The position numbers were made by a program, and so were the translations under genes. The notes under the pieces are model-generated. The model saw only the letters and a list, made by a program, of their open reading frames with translations. It did not search any database and was not told where the DNA came from. From Streptomyces fagopyri (GTDB lineage: Bacteria; Actinomycetota; Actinomycetes; Streptomycetales; Streptomycetaceae), in contig NZ_CP045643.1 in the NCBI RefSeq assembly GCF_009498275.1, positions 5,642,001-5,706,000 on the forward strand: a stretch of DNA of 64,000 bases, in the 5' to 3' direction. Positions 45,761-53,929 of this stretch are shown piece by piece; position 1 is the stretch's first letter, and every line of letters starts with the position of its first letter.

Positions 45761-45843
45761 CCCCCGCCAGGGCGCGCACGTAGCCTCACGGGGTCCCCTT
45801 CGCGTACGGTTGACGGCTGCCCAGCACGTCAGAAGGGGGCCCG

Positions 45844-48294
45844 GTGGCCGCTCAGGCTCAGCAGGAAACCGCGCTCGGCCCGGTCCACGGTTCCGTGCCG
45901 GAGGAGTCCGTCAAGGACGACTCCGTACGGGAGCGGGAGATCGGGATCGAGCAGCAACATCTGGACCGGGTGTACCGGCGCCTCGAGGAGAAGATCCACG
46001 AGGCGGAGTTCCTCATGAACGACGCCGCCCAGCGCGGCCAGGTCGGTACACCGGGAGCGCTCGCGGAGCGTGACGCCCAGGTGTTCCGGGCGGGAATCCA
46101 CCTCAACCGCCTCAACAACGAGTTCGAGGACTTCCTCTTCGGCCGGATCGACCTCCTGCCAGGGAAGGACGGCAAGAAGGGGCCGGACGGCGCCTACACG
46201 GCCGTCGAACCGGCCGAGGGCGCGGTCCGCGAGGACGAGACCGGCCGGCACGCCTCCATCGCCGAGACGCTCCACATCGGCCGCATCGGGGTGCTGGACG
46301 CGGACTACGCGCCGCTCGTCATCGACTGGCGGGCGCCCGCCGCGGCTCCCTTCTACCGTTCGACGCCGGTCGACCCGGGCCGGGTGGTCCGGCGCCGGGT
46401 GATCCGTTCCAAGGGCCGCAGGGTCCTCGGGGTCGAGGACGACCTGATGCGGCCGGAGCTCCAGGCCACCCTGGACGGCCGGACGCTCCCGGTGGTCGGC
46501 GACGGCGCCCTCATGGCCGCCCTCGGCCAGGCCCGCAGCCACACCATGCGGGACATCGTGGCGTCCATCCAGGCGGAACAGGACCTGGTGATCCGGGCCC
46601 CCGCCGCCTCCGTGACGTACGTGGAGGGCGGACCGGGCACCGGCAAGACAGCCGTCGCCCTGCACCGCGCCGCCTACCTCCTCTACCAGGACCGCCGCCG
46701 GTACGCGGGCGGCATCCTGATCGTCTCCCCGACCCCGCTCCTGGTCGCCTACACCGAGGGCGTGCTGCCCTCCCTCGGCGAGGAGGGCCAGGTTGCCATC
46801 CGCGCCATCGGCTCCCTCGTCGACGACGCGGAGGCCACCCTGTACGACTCGCCGGCCGTCGCCCGCGCCAAGGGCTCCTACCGCATGCTCAAGGTGCTCC
46901 GGAAGGCGGCGCGCGGGGCGCTGGAGGCGCCCGGCGGCTTCCGGCAGGGCTCCGGCCCGCGCCGGCCCGAGCGGGGCTCCGGCCGGGGCCCCGCGGGCTC
47001 CGCGGAGCAGCTCGCCTTCGGCGCGGACACCCCCGAGACCCCCGCCGGACCGCCCGTCCGGCTGCGGGTCGTCGCCTTCGGGCGGCGCCTGGAGCTGGAG
47101 GCCGCCGAGCTGGACCGGGTCAAGCAGAGCGCGCTGAGCGGGACCGCCCCGGTGAACCTGCTGCGCCCGCGCGCCCGCAAGCTGCTGCTGGACGCGCTGT
47201 GGGCGCAGTCCGGCGCCGGTACCCGGCACTCGGACCCCGAGCTGGCCGCGGAGCTGCGCTCGTCGTTCGACGAGGACGTCGCCTCCGAGGACAGTTTCAT
47301 CGCGTTCCTGGACGCGTGGTGGCCGGAGCTGACCCCGCGCGGTGTGCTGGCGGCGATGGCCGACGAGCGGCGGCTCGGACGGTGGGCGCGGCGCATCCTG
47401 AACCCGGGCGAGGTCCGCCGGGTGGCACGCTCGCTCAAGCGGGACGGTCTGTCCGTGCACGACGTGGCGATGCTGGACGAGCTCCAGGCGATCCTCGGCG
47501 CGCCCGCCCGGCCCAGGAAACGGCGTGACCTGGACCCGCTGGACCAGCTCACCGGTCTCGACGAGCTGATGCCCGTGCGCGAGGAGTCGCAGCGCGAGCG
47601 GGCCGAGCGGCTGGCCCAGGAGCGGACCGAGTACGCGCACGTCATCCTCGACGAGGCGCAGGACATCACGCCCATGCAGTGGCGGATGGTGGGCAGACGC
47701 GGGCGGCACGCCACCTGGACCGTCGTCGGCGACCCCGCCCAGTCCTCCTGGTCCGACCCGGACGAGGCCGCACAGGCCCGTGACGAGGCGCTGGGCAGCC
47801 GTCCCCGGCGCCGTTTCACCCTGACCGTGAACTACCGCAACCCGGCCGAGATCGCCGAGCTGGCCGCGAAGGTCCTGGCGCTCGCCATGCCGGGGTCCGA
47901 GTCCCCGTCGGCGGTCCGTTCCACCGGCGTGGCACCGCGCTTCGCCGTCGTGAAGGACACGCTCGCGCAGACCGTGCGCGCCGAGGCCGCGCACCTCCTG
48001 GACCGGGTGGACGGCACCGTGGGCGTCGTCGTGGCCATGAACCGGCGCGAGGAGGCCGCCCGCTGGCTCGCCGGTCTGGGCGACCGTGTGGTGGCGCTGG
48101 GCAGCCTGGAGGCGAAGGGGCTGGAGTACGACGCGACGGTGGTCGTCTCGCCGGCGGAGATCGCCGACGAGTCGCCGGCGGGCCTGCGTGTCCTGTACGT
48201 CGCGCTGACCCGGGCCACGCAGCAGCTGACCATCGTCTCCGGTGAGCGGGACGAGCCGGACGGCGACGGGGTGCCGGACCTGCTGCGGGACTGA
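45844..48294 (+). CDS. UvrD/HelD-family helicase (RNA polymerase recycling type)
   Basis: 816-residue superfamily 1 ATPase. Walker A VEGGPGTGKTAVALHRAAYL near residues 257-277, motif II VILDEAQDITPMQWRMV near 600, then LTVNYRNPAEIA near 658, LEAKGLEYDATVV near 758 and LYVALTRATQQL near 784. The charged helical N-terminal region before Walker A is typical of HelD, which releases RNA polymerase from DNA. GTG 45844 has AAGGGGG upstream. No rifamycin-associated element is recognisable upstream, so it is probably not the inducible HelR type. It follows the sigma/anti-sigma pair after 83 bases. Confidence 0.87.
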   Translation: MAAQAQQETALGPVHGSVPEESVKDDSVREREIGIEQQHLDRVYRRLEEKIHEAEFLMNDAAQRGQVGTPGALAERDAQVFRAGIHLNRLNNEFEDFLFGRIDLLPGKDGKKGPDGAYTAVEPAEGAVREDETGRHASIAETLHIGRIGVLDADYAPLVIDWRAPAAAPFYRSTPVDPGRVVRRRVIRSKGRRVLGVEDDLMRPELQATLDGRTLPVVGDGALMAALGQARSHTMRDIVASIQAEQDLVIRAPAASVTYVEGGPGTGKTAVALHRAAYLLYQDRRRYAGGILIVSPTPLLVAYTEGVLPSLGEEGQVAIRAIGSLVDDAEATLYDSPAVARAKGSYRMLKVLRKAARGALEAPGGFRQGSGPRRPERGSGRGPAGSAEQLAFGADTPETPAGPPVRLRVVAFGRRLELEAAELDRVKQSALSGTAPVNLLRPRARKLLLDALWAQSGAGTRHSDPELAAELRSSFDEDVASEDSFIAFLDAWWPELTPRGVLAAMADERRLGRWARRILNPGEVRRVARSLKRDGLSVHDVAMLDELQAILGAPARPRKRRDLDPLDQLTGLDELMPVREESQRERAERLAQERTEYAHVILDEAQDITPMQWRMVGRRGRHATWTVVGDPAQSSWSDPDEAAQARDEALGSRPRRRFTLTVNYRNPAEIAELAAKVLALAMPGSESPSAVRSTGVAPRFAVVKDTLAQTVRAEAAHLLDRVDGTVGVVVAMNRREEAARWLAGLGDRVVALGSLEAKGLEYDATVVVSPAEIADESPAGLRVLYVALTRATQQLTIVSGERDEPDGDGVPDLLRD

Positions 48295-48301
48295 GGCAGA
48301 C

Positions 48302-48376
48302 CCTCCCTCGGGCGCCGGGGCGCCCGAGGGAGGTACGGCGAGAGGCCCACGTCACGGGGTGACGTGGGCCTCTCGC
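48302..48376 (+). terminator. tandem terminators after the helicase gene
   Basis: Hairpin one: CCTCCCTCGGGCG and complement, 13-bp stem (48302-48333). Hairpin two: GCGAGAGGCCCACGTCAC and complement, 18-bp perfect stem with GGG loop (48338-48376). Two very stable hairpins in a row, starting eight bases past the stop. Confidence 0.85.
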
Positions 48377-48732
48377 TGCGTTCACGACACCGACCCGCCA
48401 TGCTCGCCTCGCGGCAAGTGGTCGCTCGTAGCGACGAAGGTTGGGCCCGGGGGCTTGGATCGGGCCGGTGTCACGTCCACGGTAACAAAGGATCCCCGCA
48501 AGGCAATTCCCGTCCCGAAAGTTCATTTTCGCGGCGCGTGCTCCTTCCCGGTCCGTCCTTCCACCGTCAGGCAGGTTCTCGTACGGTGGAATCCGTTTTC
48601 CGAAAAGTTCCCGCCCTCGCGAACAAAACGTTCGCAACCCGGGGCGGCTACCACGTACTCCGCGGTAGGTGCGACGATCGGACGGCATACCCGCGACACG
48701 GCAGTACACGGTTAAAGCAGAGGAAGTCGGCC
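48377..48732 (+). promoter_or_regulatory. 356-base upstream region of the malic enzyme gene
   Basis: No gene. Less GC-rich than its surroundings, as promoters tend to be here. It contains the inverted repeat GCGAAC-AAAAC-GTTCGC at 48619-48635 and several AAAAGTTC-like stretches. AGGAAG lies just before the malic enzyme ATG. The repeat is a candidate operator; no factor is assigned. Confidence 0.45.
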
Positions 48733-50154
48733 ATGGCAACGGCGCCCAGCGTCTCCTACTCGATGACGGTCCGGCTGGAGGTGCCCGCGAGCGGAACCGC
48801 GGTCTCCCAGCTCACCACGGCCGTCGAGTCCCACGGAGGCTCGGTGACCGGCCTCGACGTGACCGCCTCCGGTCACGAGAAGCTCAGGATCGACGTCACC
48901 ATCGCGGCGACCTCCACCTCGCACGCCGACGAGATCGTGGAGCAGCTGCGCCACATCGAGGGCGTCACCCTCGGCAAGGTCTCGGACCGTACGTTCCTCA
49001 TGCACCTCGGCGGCAAGATCGAGATGCAGTCCAAGCACCCGATCCGCAACCGTGACGACCTCTCGATGATCTACACGCCGGGCGTGGCCCGGGTGTGCAT
49101 GGCCATCGCCGAGAACCCCGAGGACGCCCGCCGACTCACCATCAAGCGCAACTCCGTTGCGGTCGTGACGGACGGCTCGGCCGTGCTGGGCCTGGGCAAC
49201 ATCGGTCCGAAGGCCGCGCTGCCGGTCATGGAGGGCAAGGCGGCCCTCTTCAAGCGCTTCGCCGGCATCGACGCCTGGCCGCTGTGCCTGGACACCCAGG
49301 ACACCGACGCGATCGTCGAGATCGTCAAGGCCATCGCCCCCGGATTCGCGGGCATCAACCTGGAGGACATCTCCGCGCCGCGCTGCTTCGAGATCGAGGC
49401 CCGGCTGCGCGAGGCCCTCGACATCCCCGTCTTCCACGACGACCAGCACGGCACCGCGATCGTCGTCCTGGCCGCCCTGACGAACGCGCTGCGTGTGGCG
49501 GGCAAGGCGATCGGTGACATCCGCGTCGTCATGTCCGGCGCGGGCGCGGCCGGCACGGCCATCCTCAAGCTGCTGATCGCCGCGGGCGTCAAGAACGCGG
49601 TCGTCGCCGACATCCACGGCGTGGTGCACGCCGACCGCGCGGACCTGGTCGACGCGGCGCACGGTTCGGCCCTGCGCTGGATCGCCGACAACACCAACCC
49701 CGAGGGCCTCGCGGGCACGTTGAAGGAGGCCGTGCGCGGCGCCGACGTCTTCATCGGCGTCTCGGCCCCGAACGTGCTGGACGGCGACGACGTGGCCGCC
49801 ATGGCCGAGGACGCCATCGTGTTCGCGCTCGCGAACCCCGACCCCGAGGTCGACCCGGCAATCGCCCGCCAGACGGCGGCAGTTGTCGCCACCGGCCGTT
49901 CCGACTTCCCCAACCAGATCAACAACGTGCTGGTCTTCCCGGGCGTCTTCCGCGGCCTGCTGGACGCTCAGTCGCGCACGGTCAACACGGAGATGATGCT
50001 CGCCGCCGCGGCGGCCCTCGCGGGCGTGGTGACCGAGGACGAGCTGAACCCGAACTACATCATCCCCAGCGTCTTCAACGACAAGGTCGCGGGCGCGGTC
50101 GCCGGAGCGGTGCGCAACGCCGCGAAGGCGGCGGGGGCGTCGGCCGCCGAGTAG
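48733..50154 (+). CDS. malic enzyme with N-terminal ACT domain
   Basis: 473 residues; oxidative decarboxylation of malate to pyruvate, probably NAD-linked. An N-terminal ACT-like domain (residues about 8-85; SMTVRLEVPASGTAVSQLT) suggests allosteric control. The catalytic core includes YTPGVARVC, the catalytic Lys region EGKAALFKRFAGIDAWPLCLD, metal site FHDDQHGTA and dinucleotide motif VMSGAGAAGTAIL. ATG 48733 with GAGGAAG upstream. Single gene bounded by hairpins. Feeds gluconeogenic or lipid carbon flow; cofactor choice is inferred from family. Confidence 0.92.
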   Translation: MATAPSVSYSMTVRLEVPASGTAVSQLTTAVESHGGSVTGLDVTASGHEKLRIDVTIAATSTSHADEIVEQLRHIEGVTLGKVSDRTFLMHLGGKIEMQSKHPIRNRDDLSMIYTPGVARVCMAIAENPEDARRLTIKRNSVAVVTDGSAVLGLGNIGPKAALPVMEGKAALFKRFAGIDAWPLCLDTQDTDAIVEIVKAIAPGFAGINLEDISAPRCFEIEARLREALDIPVFHDDQHGTAIVVLAALTNALRVAGKAIGDIRVVMSGAGAAGTAILKLLIAAGVKNAVVADIHGVVHADRADLVDAAHGSALRWIADNTNPEGLAGTLKEAVRGADVFIGVSAPNVLDGDDVAAMAEDAIVFALANPDPEVDPAIARQTAAVVATGRSDFPNQINNVLVFPGVFRGLLDAQSRTVNTEMMLAAAAALAGVVTEDELNPNYIIPSVFNDKVAGAVAGAVRNAAKAAGASAAE

Positions 50155-50157
50155 ACC

Positions 50158-50185
50158 CCGGCGCGCCGGTCCGGGGGCGCGCCGG
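50158..50185 (+). terminator. terminator of the malic enzyme gene
   Basis: CCGGCGCGCC and GGCGCGCCGG form a perfect 10-bp stem with an 8-base loop, starting three bases after the stop codon. No T-run. Confidence 0.7.
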
Positions 50186-50385
50186 ACGCGTGGACCGCCG
50201 GGGCGGGACACGCCCGGGCGCACACCGGCTGTGACGATCGCCACGGCCGGTCCGGCACCGGCGCGTCGTGGAACGCGGGGCCCGCGGGCGCCCTCTAGGG
50301 TGGCGGCCAGGCTCAGGCCTTCGCAGGCCCTGCGATCCGCTGCCGGGAGCGGACGGAGCGTCACCACACTGAGGCAGTGGCGCTT

Positions 50386-50427
50386 TTCGTGTGACTCCCA
50401 AGGGTGTTCGTGTGACTCCCAGGGGTG
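50386..50427 (+). repeat. 21-base perfect-tandem repeat upstream of the HU gene
   Basis: Two adjacent 21-base units, TTCGTGTGACTCCCAAGGGT+G and the same with AGGGG in place of AAGGG, 180 bases upstream of the HU start. The 452-base gap 50155-50606 also holds GCGGCTTCGCCGC-type hairpins near 50540-50570. The repeat could be a regulator site in the HU promoter. Confidence 0.85.
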
Positions 50428-50606
50428 CCGGATTGGCTTTCCCGCCGCAGGTGGGGGCAGGATGCGTCTTCGGGCGCGAGGGTCTGGCTACGGACCCGGG
50501 TCCGGGGACCGACCGAGGACCCTGGCAGCATCGGCTTCGCCGCATCCGACATGCGGCTCCGCCGCGTGGCACGCCTCAACGGCAAGAAGAACACGGGAGT
50601 AACAAC

Positions 50607-50888
50607 ATGAACCGCAGTGAGCTGGTGGCCGCGCTGGCCGACCGCGCCGAGGTGACCCGCAAGGACGCCGACGCCGTTCTGGCCGCGTTCGCCGAGACCG
50701 TCGGCGAGATCGTCTCCAAGGGCGACGAGAAGGTCACCATCCCCGGCTTCCTGACCTTCGAGCGCACCCACCGTGCCGCTCGCACCGCGCGCAACCCGCA
50801 GACCGGCGACCCGATCCAGATCCCGGCCGGCTACAGCGTGAAGGTCTCCGCGGGCAGCAAGCTCAAGGAAGCGGCCAAGGGCAAGTAG
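50607..50888 (+). CDS. hupA: HU-family nucleoid protein
   Basis: 93 residues, the standard HU length without the lysine-rich tail of the longer actinobacterial HU (HupS type). Binds and bends DNA non-specifically as a dimer. Motifs: MNRSELVAALADRAEVTRKD, then IPGFLTFE and the DNA-contacting arm ARTARNPQTGDPIQIPAG. ATG 50607 with GGGAG upstream. Long leader with a tandem repeat suggests strong regulated expression. Followed by a bidirectional terminator shared with murA. Confidence 0.96.
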   Translation: MNRSELVAALADRAEVTRKDADAVLAAFAETVGEIVSKGDEKVTIPGFLTFERTHRAARTARNPQTGDPIQIPAGYSVKVSAGSKLKEAAKGK

Positions 50889-50934
50889 GTTCCTGCGTGT
50901 GCCACGGGACGGCGCACGAGGTCCGGTAACGCCA

Positions 50935-50968
50935 ATGGGGCGGCCCCCTTCACCGGGGGCCGCCCCAT
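50935..50968. terminator. bidirectional terminator between hupA and murA
   Basis: ATGGGGCGGCCCCC and complement form a 14-bp perfect stem with TTCACC loop, between the convergent hupA and murA genes. Confidence 0.88.
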
Positions 50969-51035
50969 CGTCGTACCCGCGATCCGGCGGGCCGCGCGCG
51001 TCCGGCCTTCTCCGGCCGGACGTGCGCGCCGGTGT

Positions 51036-52382
51036 CTAGTCGAGCGCCCTGCCCGGCAGCTCCACCTTGGCGCCGAGTTCCACGAGCTTGTCCATGAAGT
51101 TCTCGTAGCCGCGGTTGATGAGGTCGATGCCGTGGACCCGGGAGGTGCCCTGGGCCGCCAGAGCGGCGATCAGGTACGAGAAGCCGCCGCGCAGGTCGGG
51201 GATGACCAGGTCGGCGCCCTGGAGCTTGGTCGGGCCCGAAACGACCGCGGAGTGCAGGAAGTTGCGCTGCCCGAAGCGGCAGTTCGAGCCGCCCAGGCAC
51301 TCGCGGTAGAGCTGGATGTGCGCGCCCATCTGGTTGAGCGCGGAGGTGAAGCCGAGGCGGGACTCGTAGACCGTCTCGTGGATGATCGACAGGCCGGTGG
51401 CCTGCGTCAGGGCGACGACCAGCGGCTGCTGCCAGTCGGTCTGGAAGCCCGGGTGGACGTCGGTCTCCAGCGCGATCGACTTGAGCTGGCTGCCGGGGTG
51501 CCAGAAGCGGATGCCCTCGTCGTCGATCTCGAACGCGCCGCCCACCTTGCGGTAGGTGTTGAGGAACGTCATCATCGAGCGCTGCTGGGCGCCCCGGACG
51601 TAGATGTTGCCTTCCGTCGCCAGCGCCGCGGACGCCCAGGAGGCGGCCTCCAGACGGTCCGGCAGGGCCGCGTGGGTGTAGCCGCCGAGCGAGTCCACAC
51701 CGGTGATGCGGATCGTCCGGTCGGTGTCCATGGCGATGATCGCGCCCATCTTCTGCAGTACGCAGATGAGGTCCTCGATCTCCGGCTCCACGGCCGCGTT
51801 CGCGAGCTCCGTGACGCCCTCCGCCAGGACGGCGGTCAGCAGCACCTGTTCGGTGGCGCCCACCGACGGGTACGGCAGCTTGATCTTGGTGCCGCGCAGG
51901 CGCTGCGGGGCCTCCAGGTACTGGCCGTCCTCGCGCTTCTCGATCTTCGCGCCGAACTGCCGCAGCACCTCGAAGTGGAAGTCGATGGGGCGGCCACCGA
52001 TGTCGCAGCCGCCGAGGCCGGGAATGAAGGCGTGGCCCAGGCGGTGCAGCAGCGGGCCGCAGAAGAGGATCGGGATCCGGGACGATCCCGCGTGCGCGTC
52101 GATGTCCGCGACGTTCGCGCTCTCGACGTGCGAGGGGTCGAGCACCAGTTCGCCCGGCTCCTCGCCCGGGCGCACCGTCACGCCGTGCAGCTGGAGCAGT
52201 CCGCGCACGACACGCACGTCGCGGATGTCGGGGACGTTCCGCAGTCGGCTCGGCGCGCTGCCCAGCAGGGCGGCGACCATGGCCTTCGGCACGAGGTTCT
52301 TCGCACCGCGGACACGGATCTCGCCCTCGAGCGGGGTTCCGCCGTGGACAATCAGTACATCGTCAGAGCCGTTGACGGTCAT
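51036..52382 (-). CDS. murA: UDP-N-acetylglucosamine 1-carboxyvinyltransferase MurA
   Basis: 448 residues; first committed step of peptidoglycan synthesis, adding enolpyruvate to UDP-GlcNAc. Motifs: RVRGAKNLVPKAMVAALL near the start, and the PEP-site Cys in LGGCDIGGRPIDFHF (about residue 126), aligned with E. coli Cys115 and hence compatible with fosfomycin sensitivity. ATG 52382 gives MTVNGSDDVLIVHGG; upstream frame is not conserved-looking. Ribosome site weak. Monocistronic, convergent with hupA and divergent from the YqgE gene. Confidence 0.95.
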   Translation of the reverse strand: MTVNGSDDVLIVHGGTPLEGEIRVRGAKNLVPKAMVAALLGSAPSRLRNVPDIRDVRVVRGLLQLHGVTVRPGEEPGELVLDPSHVESANVADIDAHAGSSRIPILFCGPLLHRLGHAFIPGLGGCDIGGRPIDFHFEVLRQFGAKIEKREDGQYLEAPQRLRGTKIKLPYPSVGATEQVLLTAVLAEGVTELANAAVEPEIEDLICVLQKMGAIIAMDTDRTIRITGVDSLGGYTHAALPDRLEAASWASAALATEGNIYVRGAQQRSMMTFLNTYRKVGGAFEIDDEGIRFWHPGSQLKSIALETDVHPGFQTDWQQPLVVALTQATGLSIIHETVYESRLGFTSALNQMGAHIQLYRECLGGSNCRFGQRNFLHSAVVSGPTKLQGADLVIPDLRGGFSYLIAALAAQGTSRVHGIDLINRGYENFMDKLVELGAKVELPGRALD

Positions 52383-52653
52383 GTGTCTCGCGATCCGAAG
52401 AGTTGGGCAGGGGTGCGCATCGGCAGGCCTGTTGGGCGGGAGCCGAACAGCAAGGGTAATCGCCGCCCACCCCCCTTCCGTAAGCCCGAGTACCACCCAG
52501 GATCGTCATGGCTTTGCCACAACACGAACCGTTTCGTATCGGGCACACCGGGTCACCGGAGCCCCTGTGCGCGGGGGGCGCTTCTCTGCGCCCTGAGCTG
52601 CATTCACTCGGTTACGGGTATTGGGTCCCCCTGTGCGGGGAAGATGCGGGATC
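52383..52653. promoter_or_regulatory. divergent promoter region murA / YqgE gene
   Basis: 271 bases without a gene. It includes a small inverted repeat ACGAA-CCGT-TTCGT (52524-52537). No confident -10/-35 pair seen for either direction. Confidence 0.35.
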
Positions 52654-53238
52654 ATGTCTGGCATGACCGAGGTGTCCTCGCTCACAGGGCGGCTGCTCGT
52701 GGCCACGCCCGCCCTGGCGGACCCGAACTTCGATCGCGCGGTGGTGCTGCTCCTCGACCACGACGAGGAGGGCTCGCTCGGTGTCGTCCTCAACCGTCCG
52801 ACCCCGGTGGGCGTCAGCGACATCCTGGAGGCCTGGGCGGACCTGGCCGGCGAGCCCGGTGTCGTCTTCCAGGGCGGCCCGGTGTCGCTGGACTCGGCGC
52901 TGGGCGTCGCGGTGATCCCGGGCGGCCTGTCGTCCGAGGAGCGCGCACCGCTCGGCTGGCGGCGTGTGCACGGCGCGATCGGCCTGGTCGACCTGGAGGC
53001 CCCGCCCGAACTGCTCGCCTCGGCCCTCGGCTCCCTGCGGATCTTCGCCGGGTACGCGGGCTGGGGCCCCGGCCAGCTGGAGGACGAACTGGTCGAGGGC
53101 GCCTGGTACGTGGTCGAGTCCGAACCCGGAGACGTCTCGTCCCCCTCCCCGGAACGCCTGTGGCGCGAGGTGCTGCGCCGCCAGCGCAACGAGCTGGCGA
53201 TGGTGGCGACGTACCCGGACGACCCCTCCCTCAACTGA
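52654..53238 (+). CDS. YqgE/AlgH-family protein
   Basis: 194 residues of the conserved DUF179 family: LTGRLLVATPALADPNFDRAVVLLLDHDEEG, then GVVLNRPT, FQGGPVS and FAGYAGWGPGQLEDEL. Fold known, biochemical role unknown; a cytoplasmic protein often next to envelope or nucleotide genes. ATG 52654 chosen; ATG 52663 is an alternative. Divergent from murA. Confidence 0.9.
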   Translation: MSGMTEVSSLTGRLLVATPALADPNFDRAVVLLLDHDEEGSLGVVLNRPTPVGVSDILEAWADLAGEPGVVFQGGPVSLDSALGVAVIPGGLSSEERAPLGWRRVHGAIGLVDLEAPPELLASALGSLRIFAGYAGWGPGQLEDELVEGAWYVVESEPGDVSSPSPERLWREVLRRQRNELAMVATYPDDPSLN

Positions 53239-53398
53239 CGGCCGGGCTCCCTGCCCCCCTTCCGGCCCCTCGTCCGGTCCCGGGCGGGGGTTCCCGACGG
53301 GTCGGGGGCCCCGAACGCGCGGTCGCTCCCCGCACGGCTGTCCATCTGTGACGCGGGCCCGTCGCTGTAGTGGCGCGTCGTTGATTACCCTTGCTCCC

Positions 53399-53695
53399 AT
53401 GAGCACTCTTGAGCCTGAGACCCAGCCCCAGCGCGGCACTGGGACGGGGACCCTCGTGGAGCCGACGCCGCAGGTGTCGCACGGCGACGGGGACCACGAG
53501 CGCTTCGCCCACTACGTCCAGAAGGACAAGATCATGGCGAGCGCCCTCGACGGCACGCCCGTCGTGGCCCTCTGCGGCAAGGTGTGGGTCCCGGGCCGCG
53601 ACCCGAAGAAGTACCCCGTGTGTCCCATGTGCAAGGAGATCTACGAGTCCATGGGCGCCGGTGGCGACAAGGACAAGGGCGGCGACAAGAAGTAG
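53399..53695 (+). CDS. DUF3039 small zinc-ribbon-like protein
   Basis: 98 residues, actinobacterial family. HERFAHYVQKDKIMASALDG, then ALCGKVWVPGRDPKKYPVCPMCKEIYESM: one Cys plus a CPMC pair suggests metal binding. Acidic/Lys-rich tail. ATG 53399 has no ribosome site, but TACCCT (53386-53391) stands seven bases upstream, fitting a leaderless transcript. Function unknown. Confidence 0.87.
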   Translation: MSTLEPETQPQRGTGTGTLVEPTPQVSHGDGDHERFAHYVQKDKIMASALDGTPVVALCGKVWVPGRDPKKYPVCPMCKEIYESMGAGGDKDKGGDKK

Positions 53696-53738
53696 CGTCC
53701 CCGCGCCCTCGTGGCGCGGCTCGCCCGCGTGGAGCGAG

Positions 53739-53777
53739 CAGGACCGCGGCATCCCGGTGCGGGGTGCCGCGGTCCTG
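53739..53777 (+). terminator. terminator after the DUF3039 gene
   Basis: 17-pair stem (one T-G) from CAGGACCGCGGCATCCC and its partner, loop GGTGC, 43 bases past the stop. It isolates the next operon. Confidence 0.85.
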
Positions 53778-53816
53778 TCGTGCGCGCGTTGCGTGGAGTG
53801 CGTCCTGTGGTCACAG

Positions 53817-53861
53817 AGTGGTGGAGACCTCTTGTGGGCATGTTCATGTACTCCATAGCCT
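53817..53861 (+). promoter_or_regulatory. DasR-like dre site and promoter of the amino-sugar operon
   Basis: AGTGGTGGAGACCTCT (53817-53832) matches 12 of 16 bases of the DasR consensus ACTGGTCTAGACCACT as I recall it. It abuts a possible -35 TTGTGG (53832-53837) and -10 TAGCCT (53856-53861), 18-base spacing. DasR represses GlcNAc and chitobiose genes in Streptomyces, fitting the operon content. Confidence 0.6.
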
Positions 53862-53929
53862 CCGGTGTGTTGTGCAGAGCAAAACCCCCATTGCGCATGT
53901 TGCAACGCACCCCCACCGGAGGACGCTCG

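Noticed and set aside
45761..45843. Rifamycin-associated element before the HelD-like gene
   Set aside because: I looked for the long inverted repeat expected for inducible HelR genes and found none, so rifamycin-inducible resistance is not claimed.
51990..52020. MurA with Asp at the PEP-site position (intrinsic fosfomycin resistance)
   Set aside because: The motif reads GGCDIG: the Cys aligned with E. coli Cys115 is present; the Asp is the next residue.
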